A stretch of 44,439 nt of DNA from positions 1-44,439 of the forward strand of contig DOWS01000039.1 of NCBI GenBank assembly GCA_003519445.1, written 5' to 3'. Origin of the DNA: Candidatus Daviesbacteria bacterium (GTDB lineage Bacteria; Patescibacteriota; Microgenomatia; Daviesbacterales; UBA10151). The notes beneath the pieces were generated by a model. It worked only from the letters and a program-made list of their open reading frames with translations. It ran no database searches and had not been told where the DNA came from. Shown piece after piece: positions 29,314-38,675 of the stretch (position 1 is its first letter; the number at the start of each line of letters is the position of its first letter). Made by a program: the position numbers and the translations under genes.

Positions 29314-30641
29314 TTTCTTTTCAGTATATCAACGCTACCAGTACTATCTATCTTCTGATAATTTTCATTGATGTAACTATTAATTTTCTTTGCAAAATCT
29401 GCAATCGGCATACCTTCAATTTTAACAGTTTTATCTGCAATAATAATACTTGGCCGGTCTTTTTCTAAACCCTGCAAAATTCTATCTTCCGCAACAGATA
29501 AAAACCATGGGAATTGAAAAACAAAAATATCCCCTGCAGGCAAGGTTTGAGACATCTGATAAAGATGTGGCGCGGCGCCGAATACAAATATCTTATCACC
29601 CTCTTTTGTGTACTGTCTGATTTTATTGGATATTGCATAAGTACTGTCATCAAAAAAGAAAACTTTGTTTGATATGTGTCCTTTATAAAAAATATTCTGC
29701 CACCAAATAGTAACAGTGAGATAAATAGCTATTAATATAAAGCCCGTTTTTCTTTTTGTTAATGAATACACACCTAAACCAGTTAGAATTACTGCAAATG
29801 GCAGAGATGGTTGAAAATGCACAAAATTTGCCCTGTCAAATGCTCCAATTAAAGAACCCACCAGAAAAATAAATACAATAATTTTTAGCCGTTTTTCTTT
29901 GTATAAAAACCCTGATAAAGAAGCAATATACACCATCAATACTCTTGATATAAATCCAAAACTGGTAGGGATTTGTGTTCCCAAAGACGCATAAACAGTT
30001 AAATTAAAAGTAATAGTCCAATACCAAAAATCCGGAAATACTCCAATCCAAATAAAATATAGAATCATTAAAATTACGGGTAATATCAGTCCCAATAAAT
30101 ATCCCGTGGTTTTTTTAATATTTTTTTCGCTCAATAATATATAAAGAAAAGCCATTATTGATAAAGGTATTATAGTTTGCTTGAAAACTACCGCCACCCC
30201 GATCAATAACCCACTAAAAATAAAGTTTTTTCTATAAAGAAAGTATGCTGCGGGGAGAAGCATCAAAGGTAAAAAATTATCAATCCATAAAACCCATCCT
30301 TCAAAAAATGGCTGCCATAAAAGATACAGGAAATTAGCAAGAAATGCTTTTTTCTCTCCCAATATTTTTTTTGATATTAAAAAAAGCAGCACATGGGTGA
30401 TGGCAACTATTGCGTAGAGCCAAAGACGGGCCGAGGTGGCATCATTCATCCCCAAATTATCAAAATTTACTGGTAAAAACATTAAACCCGGAAAATGCTG
30501 GTCTAAAATTTGGCTGTATGGTTTTAATCCGTGATTTGTGAGATATGGATAAATAAAAAGTTCAGGGTATGGGAAAAAAATCAACCTAGATAAAATAAAA
30601 ATATGAGCAATTATAATAATTAGCAAAAAAAACTTGGTCAT
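29310..30641 (-). CDS. GT-C type membrane glycosyltransferase-like protein
   Basis: 443 residues, about 10-11 membrane segments. The first outside loop reads NHGLKPYSQILDQHFPGLMF, matching the GLxPYxDxxDQHxPG phrase of one GT39-like group, with an acidic residue near the membrane. The C-terminal tail (KIFVFGAAPHLYQMSQTLPAGD) is a small soluble outside domain shared by this group. It belongs to the long minus-strand operon with four-base overlaps on each side. The sugar and acceptor are unknown; polyprenyl-phosphate donors are expected. Confidence 0.85.
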   Translation of the reverse strand: MTKFFLLIIIIAHIFILSRLIFFPYPELFIYPYLTNHGLKPYSQILDQHFPGLMFLPVNFDNLGMNDATSARLWLYAIVAITHVLLFLISKKILGEKKAFLANFLYLLWQPFFEGWVLWIDNFLPLMLLPAAYFLYRKNFIFSGLLIGVAVVFKQTIIPLSIMAFLYILLSEKNIKKTTGYLLGLILPVILMILYFIWIGVFPDFWYWTITFNLTVYASLGTQIPTSFGFISRVLMVYIASLSGFLYKEKRLKIIVFIFLVGSLIGAFDRANFVHFQPSLPFAVILTGLGVYSLTKRKTGFILIAIYLTVTIWWQNIFYKGHISNKVFFFDDSTYAISNKIRQYTKEGDKIFVFGAAPHLYQMSQTLPAGDIFVFQFPWFLSVAEDRILQGLEKDRPSIIIADKTVKIEGMPIADFAKKINSYINENYQKIDSTGSVDILKRK

Positions 30642-32068
30642 CTTTTGTAATGATAAACAAAACCCACCCCATGAAAATTGTTGATTTCAGTTTCTTTAAA
30701 ATTTAACTGTGTCAATTGTTTTTGAATCAATCTTTGCGGATCAGATATGTCAACAAGATACTCAACAAGATATACTTGCTTTTCCCCTTGCAAAATATTT
30801 TCCAAATCAGCCACATCACTTAAATCCTTTGCAGGAAAATCCTTTAGCGCGCCTCTGGCGTCGATTTCGCCTTTTGCATAATAATTAAATGGAGGAAGAG
30901 TTCCGGAACTTTCAAATAAAACCGGCTCATTCTTGGTTGATAAAAAATTAACCAATTCTTTCCAGTCATCCCGCTGAAATAATGGATTAAATAAATAAAC
31001 TAATGAAGAAAATATTTGAATTACTAAAACTGCTGCCAAAAATGCATATTTTAATTTAAATTTAAAAGAAAAAATCCCCAGAGCAATTAAAATAATAAAT
31101 GCGGGAAGTACAAATAGAACTCTAAAATAGTTGTATACCGGTATCACAAGCGAAATAACAGTCGCTAAACTTAAAGGGATAATAATCCAACTAAATAGTA
31201 ATTTTCTGTGAAGATTATTTAATGATTTAATTCCTCTGTACAAAAGATAAGCAAACAAAGTGCAAACCGGAAGCATTATTGCCCCATAGATTATCTTGTC
31301 AGCTAAACTTATTCTACCTATAATAAATTTTACAAATGTCAGCGGTAATGTCTTAAAATCAAAACTACCTGCAACAAATTTCCATGTTGGCAAATTAGCA
31401 GCGGCAACAGCTCCCACATCAAGTTGAGCGAAAAATATTGGCAGCCACCAAATACCAATTAAAACCGCAATAATTAAAGCCATCAACCATTTTTTAACTA
31501 ACGCTTTTTTTCTAATCAGTAATAAAAAGGCAAGTTGGGCGGGAAAAATAAAATAAGCTACATAATCGGATGAAAGTACCAATAAATTAGCGAAAATTAA
31601 AAAGATCATATTTACTTTTTCTTTTTTAATAACTTTGATGAAAAGAAAGAAGTTGATCGAAACAGCCAGAGTAGCCAAAGCATACATTCTGGCTTCCTGA
31701 CTGTAATAAATATGCAGAGGGTTAATGGCAAAAAGTAGTGCAGCCATTAAACCAAGCTTTTGAGAAACTATTTTTTTTCCTATCAAGTAAACACTATAAA
31801 TCGTTAGCACGCCAAATATTACCGAAGGTAACCTGACTGCAATTTCAGAGTAGCCAAAAAGTTTCCCCCAAAGCCATAAAATAATAAACCAACCGGGCGG
31901 GTGAAAATCTGCTATTGCATATTGAGTAATCATTTCGAAAAAAGAATAACTATTTGCAGCCATCACATTTATGGCTTCATCCAACCACAAACTCTGATTT
32001 AAACTTATCAACCTTAAAATTGTTCCCAATACAAGGATTACCCAAATCATTCTTGCTCCAATTCCCAA
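30638..32068 (-). CDS. GT39-like membrane glycosyltransferase
   Basis: 476 residues, about 11 membrane segments. LNQSLWLDEAINVMAANSYS carries the conserved LDE of the PMT_2 family in the first outside loop, followed by DFHPPGWFIILWLWGKLFG and EIAVRLPSVIFGVLTIYSVYL, and NPLHIYYSQEARMYAL: all classic signs of this family. A short C-terminal tail lies outside. It overlaps the upstream GT2 by 22 bases. This is the clearest GT39-like protein in the window. It should use a polyprenyl-phosphate sugar. Confidence 0.93.
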   Translation of the reverse strand: MGIGARMIWVILVLGTILRLISLNQSLWLDEAINVMAANSYSFFEMITQYAIADFHPPGWFIILWLWGKLFGYSEIAVRLPSVIFGVLTIYSVYLIGKKIVSQKLGLMAALLFAINPLHIYYSQEARMYALATLAVSINFFLFIKVIKKEKVNMIFLIFANLLVLSSDYVAYFIFPAQLAFLLLIRKKALVKKWLMALIIAVLIGIWWLPIFFAQLDVGAVAAANLPTWKFVAGSFDFKTLPLTFVKFIIGRISLADKIIYGAIMLPVCTLFAYLLYRGIKSLNNLHRKLLFSWIIIPLSLATVISLVIPVYNYFRVLFVLPAFIILIALGIFSFKFKLKYAFLAAVLVIQIFSSLVYLFNPLFQRDDWKELVNFLSTKNEPVLFESSGTLPPFNYYAKGEIDARGALKDFPAKDLSDVADLENILQGEKQVYLVEYLVDISDPQRLIQKQLTQLNFKETEINNFHGVGFVYHYKR

Positions 32069-32799
32069 ATCTTAACTAAAACTATCATTTGATAAATCAT
32101 CATTAAAATAGTTAGCGCTAAACCGTAAAACCCATCCAAAAAACCCCTGTGTCTTAAAAACCTGACTAAAAATTCTCTGGCCGGTTTCCAGAAAAATAGA
32201 ACCCAGGAAAATCTTAAGCCACTATCATATAAATTAGCTGCTTCAATGGAGGAATATCTATTTTGACGATCTAAAAACTCTTCTATGGAATCATAGCCAA
32301 AATGAACTATAGCTAAATCTTCTCTTGCCTCTAAATCCAAAATCTCCCCCGCCACGGCGGGGTAGCTGTGTATTTTCGCGCTCCACAAAACAGTCCCCTT
32401 TTTGAAAAATCTGATATGCCTGTCCGGCCACCAATTGGTGTGTTTGATCCATTTCCCAAAAAAAATATTTTTTCTGGGGATATTAACTGCTGTGAATTTT
32501 TGTTTTTTCACCACCTCTTTAAGTTTTTCTTTAAGATTTTTCCCAATTTCTTCATCTGAATCCAGAACTAAAACCCAGTCCCCGCTTGTTTTAGCTATAG
32601 CATAATCTCTTACAAGTTCAACAAAAGGGACAAATTGGTGGTGAAAAACTTTTGCGCCAAACTTATTTGCTACCTCTATGGAGGCATCCGAGGAATCCAA
32701 ATCTACCACAACCAACTCATCTGCAAAGCCTGTGGCGCTTTTAAGACATTTTTGCAGTTTTTCTGCCTCATTAAAACATACTACAACCGTAGAAATCAT
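32047..32799 (-). CDS. GT2-type glycosyltransferase (WaaE-like)
   Basis: 250 residues, GT-A fold. ISTVVVCFNEAEKLQKCLKS at the N-terminus, VVDLDSSDASIEVA, and the metal-binding DSD in VLVLDSDEEIG, with NWWPDRHIRFFKKG further on: the layout of the WaaE/KdtX group of lipopolysaccharide-core-like glucosyltransferases. The C-terminal segment (GFYGLALTILMMIYQMIVLV) is hydrophobic and may hold it at the membrane. In the middle, IHSYPAVAGEILDLEA contains a stretch encoded by a perfect GC-rich palindrome (32347-32362). It overlaps the downstream GT39-like gene by 22 bases and the upstream GT4 by four. Confidence 0.92.
   Translation of the reverse strand: MISTVVVCFNEAEKLQKCLKSATGFADELVVVDLDSSDASIEVANKFGAKVFHHQFVPFVELVRDYAIAKTSGDWVLVLDSDEEIGKNLKEKLKEVVKKQKFTAVNIPRKNIFFGKWIKHTNWWPDRHIRFFKKGTVLWSAKIHSYPAVAGEILDLEAREDLAIVHFGYDSIEEFLDRQNRYSSIEAANLYDSGLRFSWVLFFWKPAREFLVRFLRHRGFLDGFYGLALTILMMIYQMIVLVKIWELEQE
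32347..32362. repeat. Perfect GC-rich palindrome inside the GT2 gene
   Basis: CCCCGCC-AC-GGCGGGG, all 14 arm bases paired, in frame, coding for about PAVAG. It is a sharp G+C spike in an A+T-rich gene, as with the elements in rsmH and recO. Confidence 0.6.
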
Positions 32800-33704
32800 A
32801 TTAGGATTATTTTCTCATAATCTTTAGCAATTTTATCCCAGGAAAATTTTTCAGCTTGGTTTCTTGGTAAATCCTTCCAATTTTTTTTCATCCCTTCATT
32901 TATTTCTTTCGCATAAACTTCCGGGTCACTGGTATCTACAAAAATACCTGCGTCTCCAATAATCTCTCTTCTGGATAAATCATTAGGTGCCACAACAGGC
33001 AAGCCCGATGCCATTGCTTCCAAATAGACAATGCCAAACGCCTCTCTATCCCAAGAAGGCAGGGTAAAAAGATCACAAGACCTGTAAACCGGGGGCATAT
33101 CAGCATAGTCAAAACTTTGAATCTTAAACCTATCACCCAGTATTCTTTTGCCTTTTTCTTCTAAATATTTTTTTTGTTCCCCCTCTCCTACTATCAGTAA
33201 CGAACCTTTATCCAAATAACGCATTGCCTCTATAATTCTTTCGTGATGTTTATACCAGGTTAATGCTCCAACACAAAGAATAATTGGTTTTTCCAAACCT
33301 AAATTTAATTTATCACCATCTGAATTAAATTTTGATAAATCCACCCCATTGGGAATTTTGACAATTTTACTTTTCCAAGCCCACCTGCTTGCCCATTTGG
33401 CCATATAATCTGTCAGGGCCACAAATATATCAGGTGCCGCCATAAGATTAATAATAGAAGTTCTACCTATTCCTGCTTGTCCACTAACCACCAGCTTGTA
33501 TCTTTTAAAAATTCTTCCAAGGGAAGCTTTAACAACCTGCATTCCCCCATTCATTGGTATAACTACATCATAACTTCCGCTGTCTTGATCCGGAAGAATC
33601 TTCACTTCATGCTTGAGGGAGAGTCTTTTAGCCAGTTCCGAAACAAAAACTTCTGCCCCTCTATTTACTATATTTTGATACCTGCTTAAAAATAGTATTT
33701 TCAT
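32796..33704 (-). CDS. GT4-type glycosyltransferase
   Basis: 302 residues, compact GT-B fold. MKILFLSRYQNIVNRGAEVFVSEL at the N-terminus, a shortened acceptor domain, VKIPNGVDLSKFNSD at the domain link, ILCVGALTWYKHHERIIEAM, SLLIVGEGEQKKYLEEKG for the donor loop (intact here, unlike in the 15402 gene), and WDREAFGIVYLEAMASGLPVVAP with the E-x7-E motif. Its ATG overlaps the TAA of the upstream GT39-like gene. Donor and acceptor are unknown. Confidence 0.94.
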   Translation of the reverse strand: MKILFLSRYQNIVNRGAEVFVSELAKRLSLKHEVKILPDQDSGSYDVVIPMNGGMQVVKASLGRIFKRYKLVVSGQAGIGRTSIINLMAAPDIFVALTDYMAKWASRWAWKSKIVKIPNGVDLSKFNSDGDKLNLGLEKPIILCVGALTWYKHHERIIEAMRYLDKGSLLIVGEGEQKKYLEEKGKRILGDRFKIQSFDYADMPPVYRSCDLFTLPSWDREAFGIVYLEAMASGLPVVAPNDLSRREIIGDAGIFVDTSDPEVYAKEINEGMKKNWKDLPRNQAEKFSWDKIAKDYEKIILI

Positions 33705-35236
33705 TATTGGTTCTTTTTTATGTACGCTTTATATCCACCTGCTTTTATAGTTAGCAGATACGGTAAATCTTCTTTAAGAGGGATTCTGTCTTCCGAAAGA
33801 ATTACTGTATACTCCAATTTCACATCTTTTTTTATCTCTTCCGGATAAAGCCAGCCTAAATTTTTATCAGTGTAACTTATGTCAGGAACTCTGCCATAAA
33901 CTTTAAAAAGATATCTCCAGCCCTCATAGTCATGACATACTCCCCTTCCTTCAATGGCAAATTGCTTATCTTGGATAACTTCCATAACTTTATTAATAAT
34001 TATTTTTTTTGGAGCCAAACTAAATTCACCAGAGACATTAATTATTGTATTTATTCCCGCTGCAACAGCCAAAAATACTAAAATAAATAAAGGCAAGCGG
34101 AGAATTTTTATTTTGCTTATTAGAATTCCCTGTACAAGCGTAAATAAAACCAGAAAATAAAGAGTATAATATTCTGATGATCCTCCCGGAAAAATCATAA
34201 AAAAGAAAAGGGAGACACACAAAAAAATAGCCAGCATTTTATACTCATACTTTTTACCTTTTATAAACTTCCAGAGAAAAATCGCAAGTAAACATAATGT
34301 CAACAAAGATAGTACCGGATGAGCATATGTTCTTTTGGCATATTGATCAATAAATTTAAACTCCTTTTTAACAGACAAAGAGGTACAGCCAAAATTAATC
34401 TCATCTGCATTGGGATTGCCGGCTTTTAAATACCAAAACCGGCCCATACTATCAAACAAAGTTTTAAACTTAGCAGATGGGTCAAAAGCAATCTTTGACT
34501 CGTTAAGATGCGTTGTAAAACGGCTAAAAAGAGTCCAGTTGCTAAAGTTATGATAATAATCAAAAACCGCCAAGGGCCAGTAAAACAGGGCAAACACCAA
34601 TAAACAAATTGCCGTCAACTTGATATTCTTCCAGTATTGTTCCCTGACAAAATACCACAGGCCAATTAAAAGAAGGGGGGCGGGTTCCAAATGAGTTTGC
34701 AAAATAGATCCAAAAAGGCCGGCATAAAGAACCCACCACCACTTTGATCTTTTAACTAAAATCATTGTTAAAAATAAAAGCATCGTTATCAAAGGAGTAA
34801 ACATGGTGTTCCAATATTTCTGATCAAAAAAAACAAATAACGGTAGCGCTGCGTAAAGCAAAGAGGAAATTACCCCGGTAGTTAAATTAAATATCTTCCA
34901 GCCAATGAAAAAAAATAAAGTTGTTGTTACAACCCCCAAAAATGCGGCGAAATAAGCTCCGATTAAAGGATCTCCATGGGAAATAGCAAGTAAAATAGCG
35001 GTAAAATAGGTAAAATAAGGCCCCAGATAAAAATCCAAAAAAGAAGCGCTTACTCCAATCCAAATCGGATGAGGATCTTTCACCAAGGTCCAAGCGTAAG
35101 TAGCCTGATACTCCTCATCAAAGTTAAAAATATAGATTTCCCCCAACCTGTAAAATCTTAAAAATGCTGATAACAAAATTATAAAACCTAAAAGTAAAAC
35201 AATTTTGTATTTTCTAATAAATAATGTAAAATTCAT
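33704..35236 (-). CDS. GT39-like membrane glycosyltransferase
   Basis: 510 residues, about 10-12 membrane segments. The first outside loop reads LGEIYIFNFDEEYQATYAWTL, with the Asp-Glu-Glu as candidate catalytic acids, and DPHPIWIGVSASFLDFYLGPYF after it. A soluble C-terminal tail (KDVKLEYTVILSEDRIPLKE) lies outside. In the middle (NPNADEINFGCTSLSV) is a larger loop. The start lies one base after the stop of the GT2 at 35238, so those two genes are tightly coupled; that GT2 may supply its polyprenyl-phosphate donor. Confidence 0.88.
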   Translation of the reverse strand: MNFTLFIRKYKIVLLLGFIILLSAFLRFYRLGEIYIFNFDEEYQATYAWTLVKDPHPIWIGVSASFLDFYLGPYFTYFTAILLAISHGDPLIGAYFAAFLGVVTTTLFFFIGWKIFNLTTGVISSLLYAALPLFVFFDQKYWNTMFTPLITMLLFLTMILVKRSKWWWVLYAGLFGSILQTHLEPAPLLLIGLWYFVREQYWKNIKLTAICLLVFALFYWPLAVFDYYHNFSNWTLFSRFTTHLNESKIAFDPSAKFKTLFDSMGRFWYLKAGNPNADEINFGCTSLSVKKEFKFIDQYAKRTYAHPVLSLLTLCLLAIFLWKFIKGKKYEYKMLAIFLCVSLFFFMIFPGGSSEYYTLYFLVLFTLVQGILISKIKILRLPLFILVFLAVAAGINTIINVSGEFSLAPKKIIINKVMEVIQDKQFAIEGRGVCHDYEGWRYLFKVYGRVPDISYTDKNLGWLYPEEIKKDVKLEYTVILSEDRIPLKEDLPYLLTIKAGGYKAYIKKNQ

Positions 35237-35237
35237 T

Positions 35238-35951
35238 TTAAGATATCTTGTATTTTAAAATTGTCCACATTGCCGAGAGTCCATCCCAAAAGCCTATTTT
35301 TTTACCTTGATTATACCCGCGTGGTTTAGTCTTAATTGGCACTTCCACTATATTGTAGCCTAATTTTAGCGATTTAATAGTTATCTCCGGTTCAATCTCA
35401 AACCTATTAGACTTTAGATCTAATTTTTTCATTACCTCTTTGGTAAAAAGTTTATAACAAGTTTCCATATCTGTAAGGTTGCATCCGTATAAAAAATTTA
35501 CCAGCCAGGTTAAAAATCTATTAGCTAGTAGATGCAAAGGCAACACTGTCCTGTTCTTACCCCACACCTTTAGTGGATAATCAACAAGCCTTGTCCCAAA
35601 AACTATCTTTGCCTTTTTCTTTAATATTGGCTCCAATAAGCTTACATAGTCTTCAGGATCGTATTCTAAATCCGCATCCTGAATTATAAAATAGTCTCCC
35701 TTGGCATTTTTAATTCCTGTTCTTACTGCCGCTCCTTTACCCAAATTATCTTTATGGTAAATCTTTATTAATCTTTTTATTTTAGACTTTTGAATTTTGA
35801 ATTTTGAATTATCTTTTGAGCAATCATCTATAACAATTATTTCTTTATCTATTCCATTTGGTAAATCAACTTTCCTTACTTTTTGAAGTAAAGCCTCAAT
35901 TGTTTTCTCTTCATTAAAAACCGGAATAATTATGGATAATATTTTTTTCAT
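35238..35951 (-). CDS. DPM1-like polyprenyl-phosphate glycosyltransferase (GT2)
   Basis: 237 residues, GT-A fold of the dolichyl/polyprenyl-phosphate mannose or glucose synthase group. IIPVFNEEKTIEALLQKV at the N-terminus, VIDDCSKDNS, LGKGAAVRTGIKNAKGD, metal-binding DAD at 92-94 in QDADLEYDPEDY, and NRFEIEPEITIK with VPIKTKPRGYNQGKKIG near the end; the last is strongly typical. No C-terminal membrane helices, as in the soluble DPM1 class. It is the probable source of lipid-linked sugar for the GT39-like enzymes around it. Residues about 50-60 (KFKIQKSKIKR) are encoded by an AT-rich repeat inserted after DDCSKDNS. Confidence 0.95.
   Translation of the reverse strand: MKKILSIIIPVFNEEKTIEALLQKVRKVDLPNGIDKEIIVIDDCSKDNSKFKIQKSKIKRLIKIYHKDNLGKGAAVRTGIKNAKGDYFIIQDADLEYDPEDYVSLLEPILKKKAKIVFGTRLVDYPLKVWGKNRTVLPLHLLANRFLTWLVNFLYGCNLTDMETCYKLFTKEVMKKLDLKSNRFEIEPEITIKSLKLGYNIVEVPIKTKPRGYNQGKKIGFWDGLSAMWTILKYKIS
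35781..35811. repeat. AT-rich intragenic repeat in the DPM1-like gene
   Basis: Three near-exact copies of TTTTGAA/TTTTGAATT in a row within coding sequence; it encodes SKFKIQKSK, a loop not present in ordinary family members. Confidence 0.6.
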
Positions 35952-36628
35952 TTTCTGGCAATAATTAAAATAGAAGTGCCCAAAGGAGGTTCAATTAAAT
36001 TCTCAAGGGACAAAAAAAACGGAGCAATAAAATTAAAAACTTTAATTTTGCTTTCATTAATTTTACTTTCGGAAAATAATTTTGATGAAAGGAACCAACC
36101 TACCCCTCCAAGAAAATTAATTACCCTACTTTTAATTATTTTAAAACCCATATCCTTTAATAAGCTTTTAAGTTTGTTTTTGTCATATCTTCTAAAATGA
36201 CCAATTGATTTATCTATTTCTCCAAACAAAAAATCATATGCCGGTACCAGTAGAATTAGATGCCCGCCTGTTTTTAAAAGCAAAAGCATATTTTGTAAAG
36301 CTCTTTTGTCGTCTTTTATGTGCTCTAATACATTCAGACAAACAATAGTATCAAACTTTTTATTTTTAAAAAAATACTCTCCTTTTTCAATATCCCCTAA
36401 TCCTATCTTGATGTCAGTATCCATGAATTGCTTTAGATAATTTTCATTAATATCTATGGACCAAACATTACCGTATTTCTTTAAAAAATTTGTGAAATTG
36501 CCAATACCGCAGCCAACTTCCAGAATATCTCCTGTTAAAAAACTTTCAAATTTTTTGACTGTCCACTGGTTATACCAAACAGCCTGGCTCATGGATTCCA
36601 GGGTTTGCGTGCCATTATCCGTACTCAC
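35948..36628 (-). CDS. SAM-dependent class I methyltransferase
   Basis: 226 residues. DILEVGCGIGNFTNFLKK (about 34-51) is the SAM-binding motif I, IDINENYLKQF the acidic motif II, FDTIVCLNVLEHIKDDKRAL motif IV, and GHLILLVPAYDFLFGEIDKSIGHFRRYDK the post-motif region typical of the Methyltransf_11/23 group often found with glycan genes. There is no membrane segment except a mildly hydrophobic C-terminus. The start and stop overlap both neighbours by four bases. A sugar or lipid-carrier methyl transfer is likely, the exact substrate is unknown. Confidence 0.92.
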   Translation of the reverse strand: MSTDNGTQTLESMSQAVWYNQWTVKKFESFLTGDILEVGCGIGNFTNFLKKYGNVWSIDINENYLKQFMDTDIKIGLGDIEKGEYFFKNKKFDTIVCLNVLEHIKDDKRALQNMLLLLKTGGHLILLVPAYDFLFGEIDKSIGHFRRYDKNKLKSLLKDMGFKIIKSRVINFLGGVGWFLSSKLFSESKINESKIKVFNFIAPFFLSLENLIEPPLGTSILIIARK

Positions 36629-37419
36629 AGTAATCTCCTTTTAATTTTCCTAAGCGGAGTTAAGAGTTGAGATTTAATCTTACTTAATCCTGATATTTTA
36701 CCGAAAGGAGACGGAATTATTGATGGATATTCTAAATATAAACTTTCAGGAAATTTAAAATCTTTTGAAACTCTCTTGCCCAACTCATATTTAAATTTAT
36801 CATATTTTCTTTTAAAACTTGATCTTTGTAAATGAGTTACATGCAAATATGGCGCATCAATAAATATTATCTTTTCTCTTTTCTGAATGAGACGGTTTTT
36901 TTTATCAAGAAAACTCTCCTTACCATAGGGCCAATCAACATGTAACCCAGGAATCTTTTTGTTTATTACCCGTAAGCTGTAATGACCCTTTCGATTTAGA
37001 ATTTGATATTGACCTGCTGCTTCTTCTTGAAAATGATAAATATCTCCAACAGGTACTTTCATTGGCACTACAATCCCATCAATCTCAGCACTTCTTTCAT
37101 TTATTGTTTTAATAATTTTTTTTATGGAATCTTCCCACCAAATTTCATCTCCGTCCAAAATTAAAATCCAATCGCACTTTGACTCATCCAGCATTTTTTG
37201 CCGCATTTGTGTAAATTGATATTTGTCAACAGTGCCAACTTCCTTAAATTCAATTTTATTTCCTTTTATTTTTTTAATTTCATTAATTATTTCAACTGTT
37301 TTATCAGTTGAGCCGCTATCCCAAACCATTACCTTATCGACAAAATCCACAACACTCATAATAGAAAACCAGATGAAATTTTCCTCATTATTAACAATGG
37401 TATTAGCAAAAATCTTCAT
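36625..37419 (-). CDS. GT2-type glycosyltransferase
   Basis: 264 residues, GT-A fold. MKIFANTIVNNEENFIWFSIMS, VMVWDSGSTDKTVEII, and the metal-binding DGD in WILILDGDEIWWEDS are clear; the C-terminal part (HVTHLQRSSFKRKYDKFKY) may bind the acceptor. The group is the WaaE-like or Glycos_transf_2 type with DGDE. It overlaps the methyltransferase and the flippase genes by ATGA. Cytoplasmic with basic C-terminus (LTPLRKIKRRLL) that could touch the membrane. Donor unknown. Confidence 0.92.
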   Translation of the reverse strand: MKIFANTIVNNEENFIWFSIMSVVDFVDKVMVWDSGSTDKTVEIINEIKKIKGNKIEFKEVGTVDKYQFTQMRQKMLDESKCDWILILDGDEIWWEDSIKKIIKTINERSAEIDGIVVPMKVPVGDIYHFQEEAAGQYQILNRKGHYSLRVINKKIPGLHVDWPYGKESFLDKKNRLIQKREKIIFIDAPYLHVTHLQRSSFKRKYDKFKYELGKRVSKDFKFPESLYLEYPSIIPSPFGKISGLSKIKSQLLTPLRKIKRRLL

Positions 37420-38675
37420 TTCTTAAGTTTAATCAACAACCAAAATAATGGGTATAGAAAATTAAAAGTTGTCCCAGCCAGAACAGTAATCGAAGCCCCG
37501 ATTATACCGAAATTTGAAATCATAATATATCCTAAGCCTCCGATAATTGTCAGATGCCCCAGAGAAACCCATATGAAAACATCCGGTCTGCCAAAATAAA
37601 AAATAATGCTGTGATGGACCGGAATGGAAAAAAGAAAAACAATCATTGCCAAAAATAAAAAAATAAACGGTAAAACCGCGTCAACGTACTGCGGTCCAAA
37701 AAGTAATGGAATGAGAAATACTGCAACAGGAATAGTTAAAATTCCCAACAAACAAAGTCCTGAAACAAAGAACTGAAATTTTTTAAAATAAATAAGCATC
37801 TGCTTGTTATTTTGGAATGAAGCAAATTTTGGCGAGGCCACCAATCCCAAAGCCGAAACCAGTTGCGGCATAACTGCCACCATTTGATTGGCCGCTCCAT
37901 AAATTCCCACCTCTCTGGCGGAAAGCAATGCGGCATTCAGATATGTATCCAACCTAGCGGAAAAAGCGGCAATTACGGTAAAGATGGCTACCGGAATATT
38001 GTACCTGAAAAGCTCTTTGGATAAACTGAATTCATTTTTGCCGGCCAGTATTTTTCTTGCAGGGAGAATAAAAAGTGTCACAAAAAAACCAAAGAATGGT
38101 AAAATTATGTAAACTAACAAGCCGTTTGTCACATTAAGAGTAAGATAATAACCTAAAGCTAGAATTAAGATTAGTCTTAAAAAATTGGTTAAAATATTTA
38201 CGGCGCTCCAGAGAAAATATTTTTGATAAACTTGCAAAGCAGAGGTTGCAAAACTGAAAAGCAAGGCTCCTCCCACTCCAAAAGCAGCCAGTTTTAAAGG
38301 TAAAATTAAATCCTCTTTATGAAAAACCTCCCTTGCCAAAAATGGCGCAAGCAGGAAAATAATTAAAAAAGATATTGCCCAGGCAAAAAGTTTTATTTCC
38401 AGACTTAACTTTAAAAACCTGTAAGCTTTGTCGCTACTTTGGATCAAATTTGCAGATACAAAACGGATTAAACCGGTATTTGTGCCAATATCCGCCATAT
38501 CCGCAATCAAAACCAGGGTAGTCAGCGCAATAGTTAGTAATCCAAAATCCGAGGGGCCTAAAAATCTTGCCAGGAAAATATAAAACAGCGCTCCCAAAGT
38601 GCCATTTATCAGAGTACCTATAATGGTAATTTGCGACTGTTTAAAGGTCGCCGTACGAATAATGTTTTTAAACAT
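37416..38675 (-). CDS. Wzx-type oligosaccharide flippase
   Basis: 419 residues, about 12 membrane segments, MOP-superfamily polysaccharide flippase. ITIIGTLINGTLGALFYIFLARFLGPSDFGLLTIALTT is the typical N-terminal helix pair with FLGPSDFG. It should move lipid-linked oligosaccharide to the outer face. Together with the phosphoglycosyl transferase (14751) and ligase-like protein (20063) it completes a Wzx/Wzy-type pathway across both operons. Its first 58 bases overlap the end of the 38618 gene, and TGCTATAAT sits 6 bases before its ATG, so it also has its own leaderless promoter inside that gene. Confidence 0.92.
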   Translation of the reverse strand: MFKNIIRTATFKQSQITIIGTLINGTLGALFYIFLARFLGPSDFGLLTIALTTLVLIADMADIGTNTGLIRFVSANLIQSSDKAYRFLKLSLEIKLFAWAISFLIIFLLAPFLAREVFHKEDLILPLKLAAFGVGGALLFSFATSALQVYQKYFLWSAVNILTNFLRLILILALGYYLTLNVTNGLLVYIILPFFGFFVTLFILPARKILAGKNEFSLSKELFRYNIPVAIFTVIAAFSARLDTYLNAALLSAREVGIYGAANQMVAVMPQLVSALGLVASPKFASFQNNKQMLIYFKKFQFFVSGLCLLGILTIPVAVFLIPLLFGPQYVDAVLPFIFLFLAMIVFLFSIPVHHSIIFYFGRPDVFIWVSLGHLTIIGGLGYIMISNFGIIGASITVLAGTTFNFLYPLFWLLIKLKK

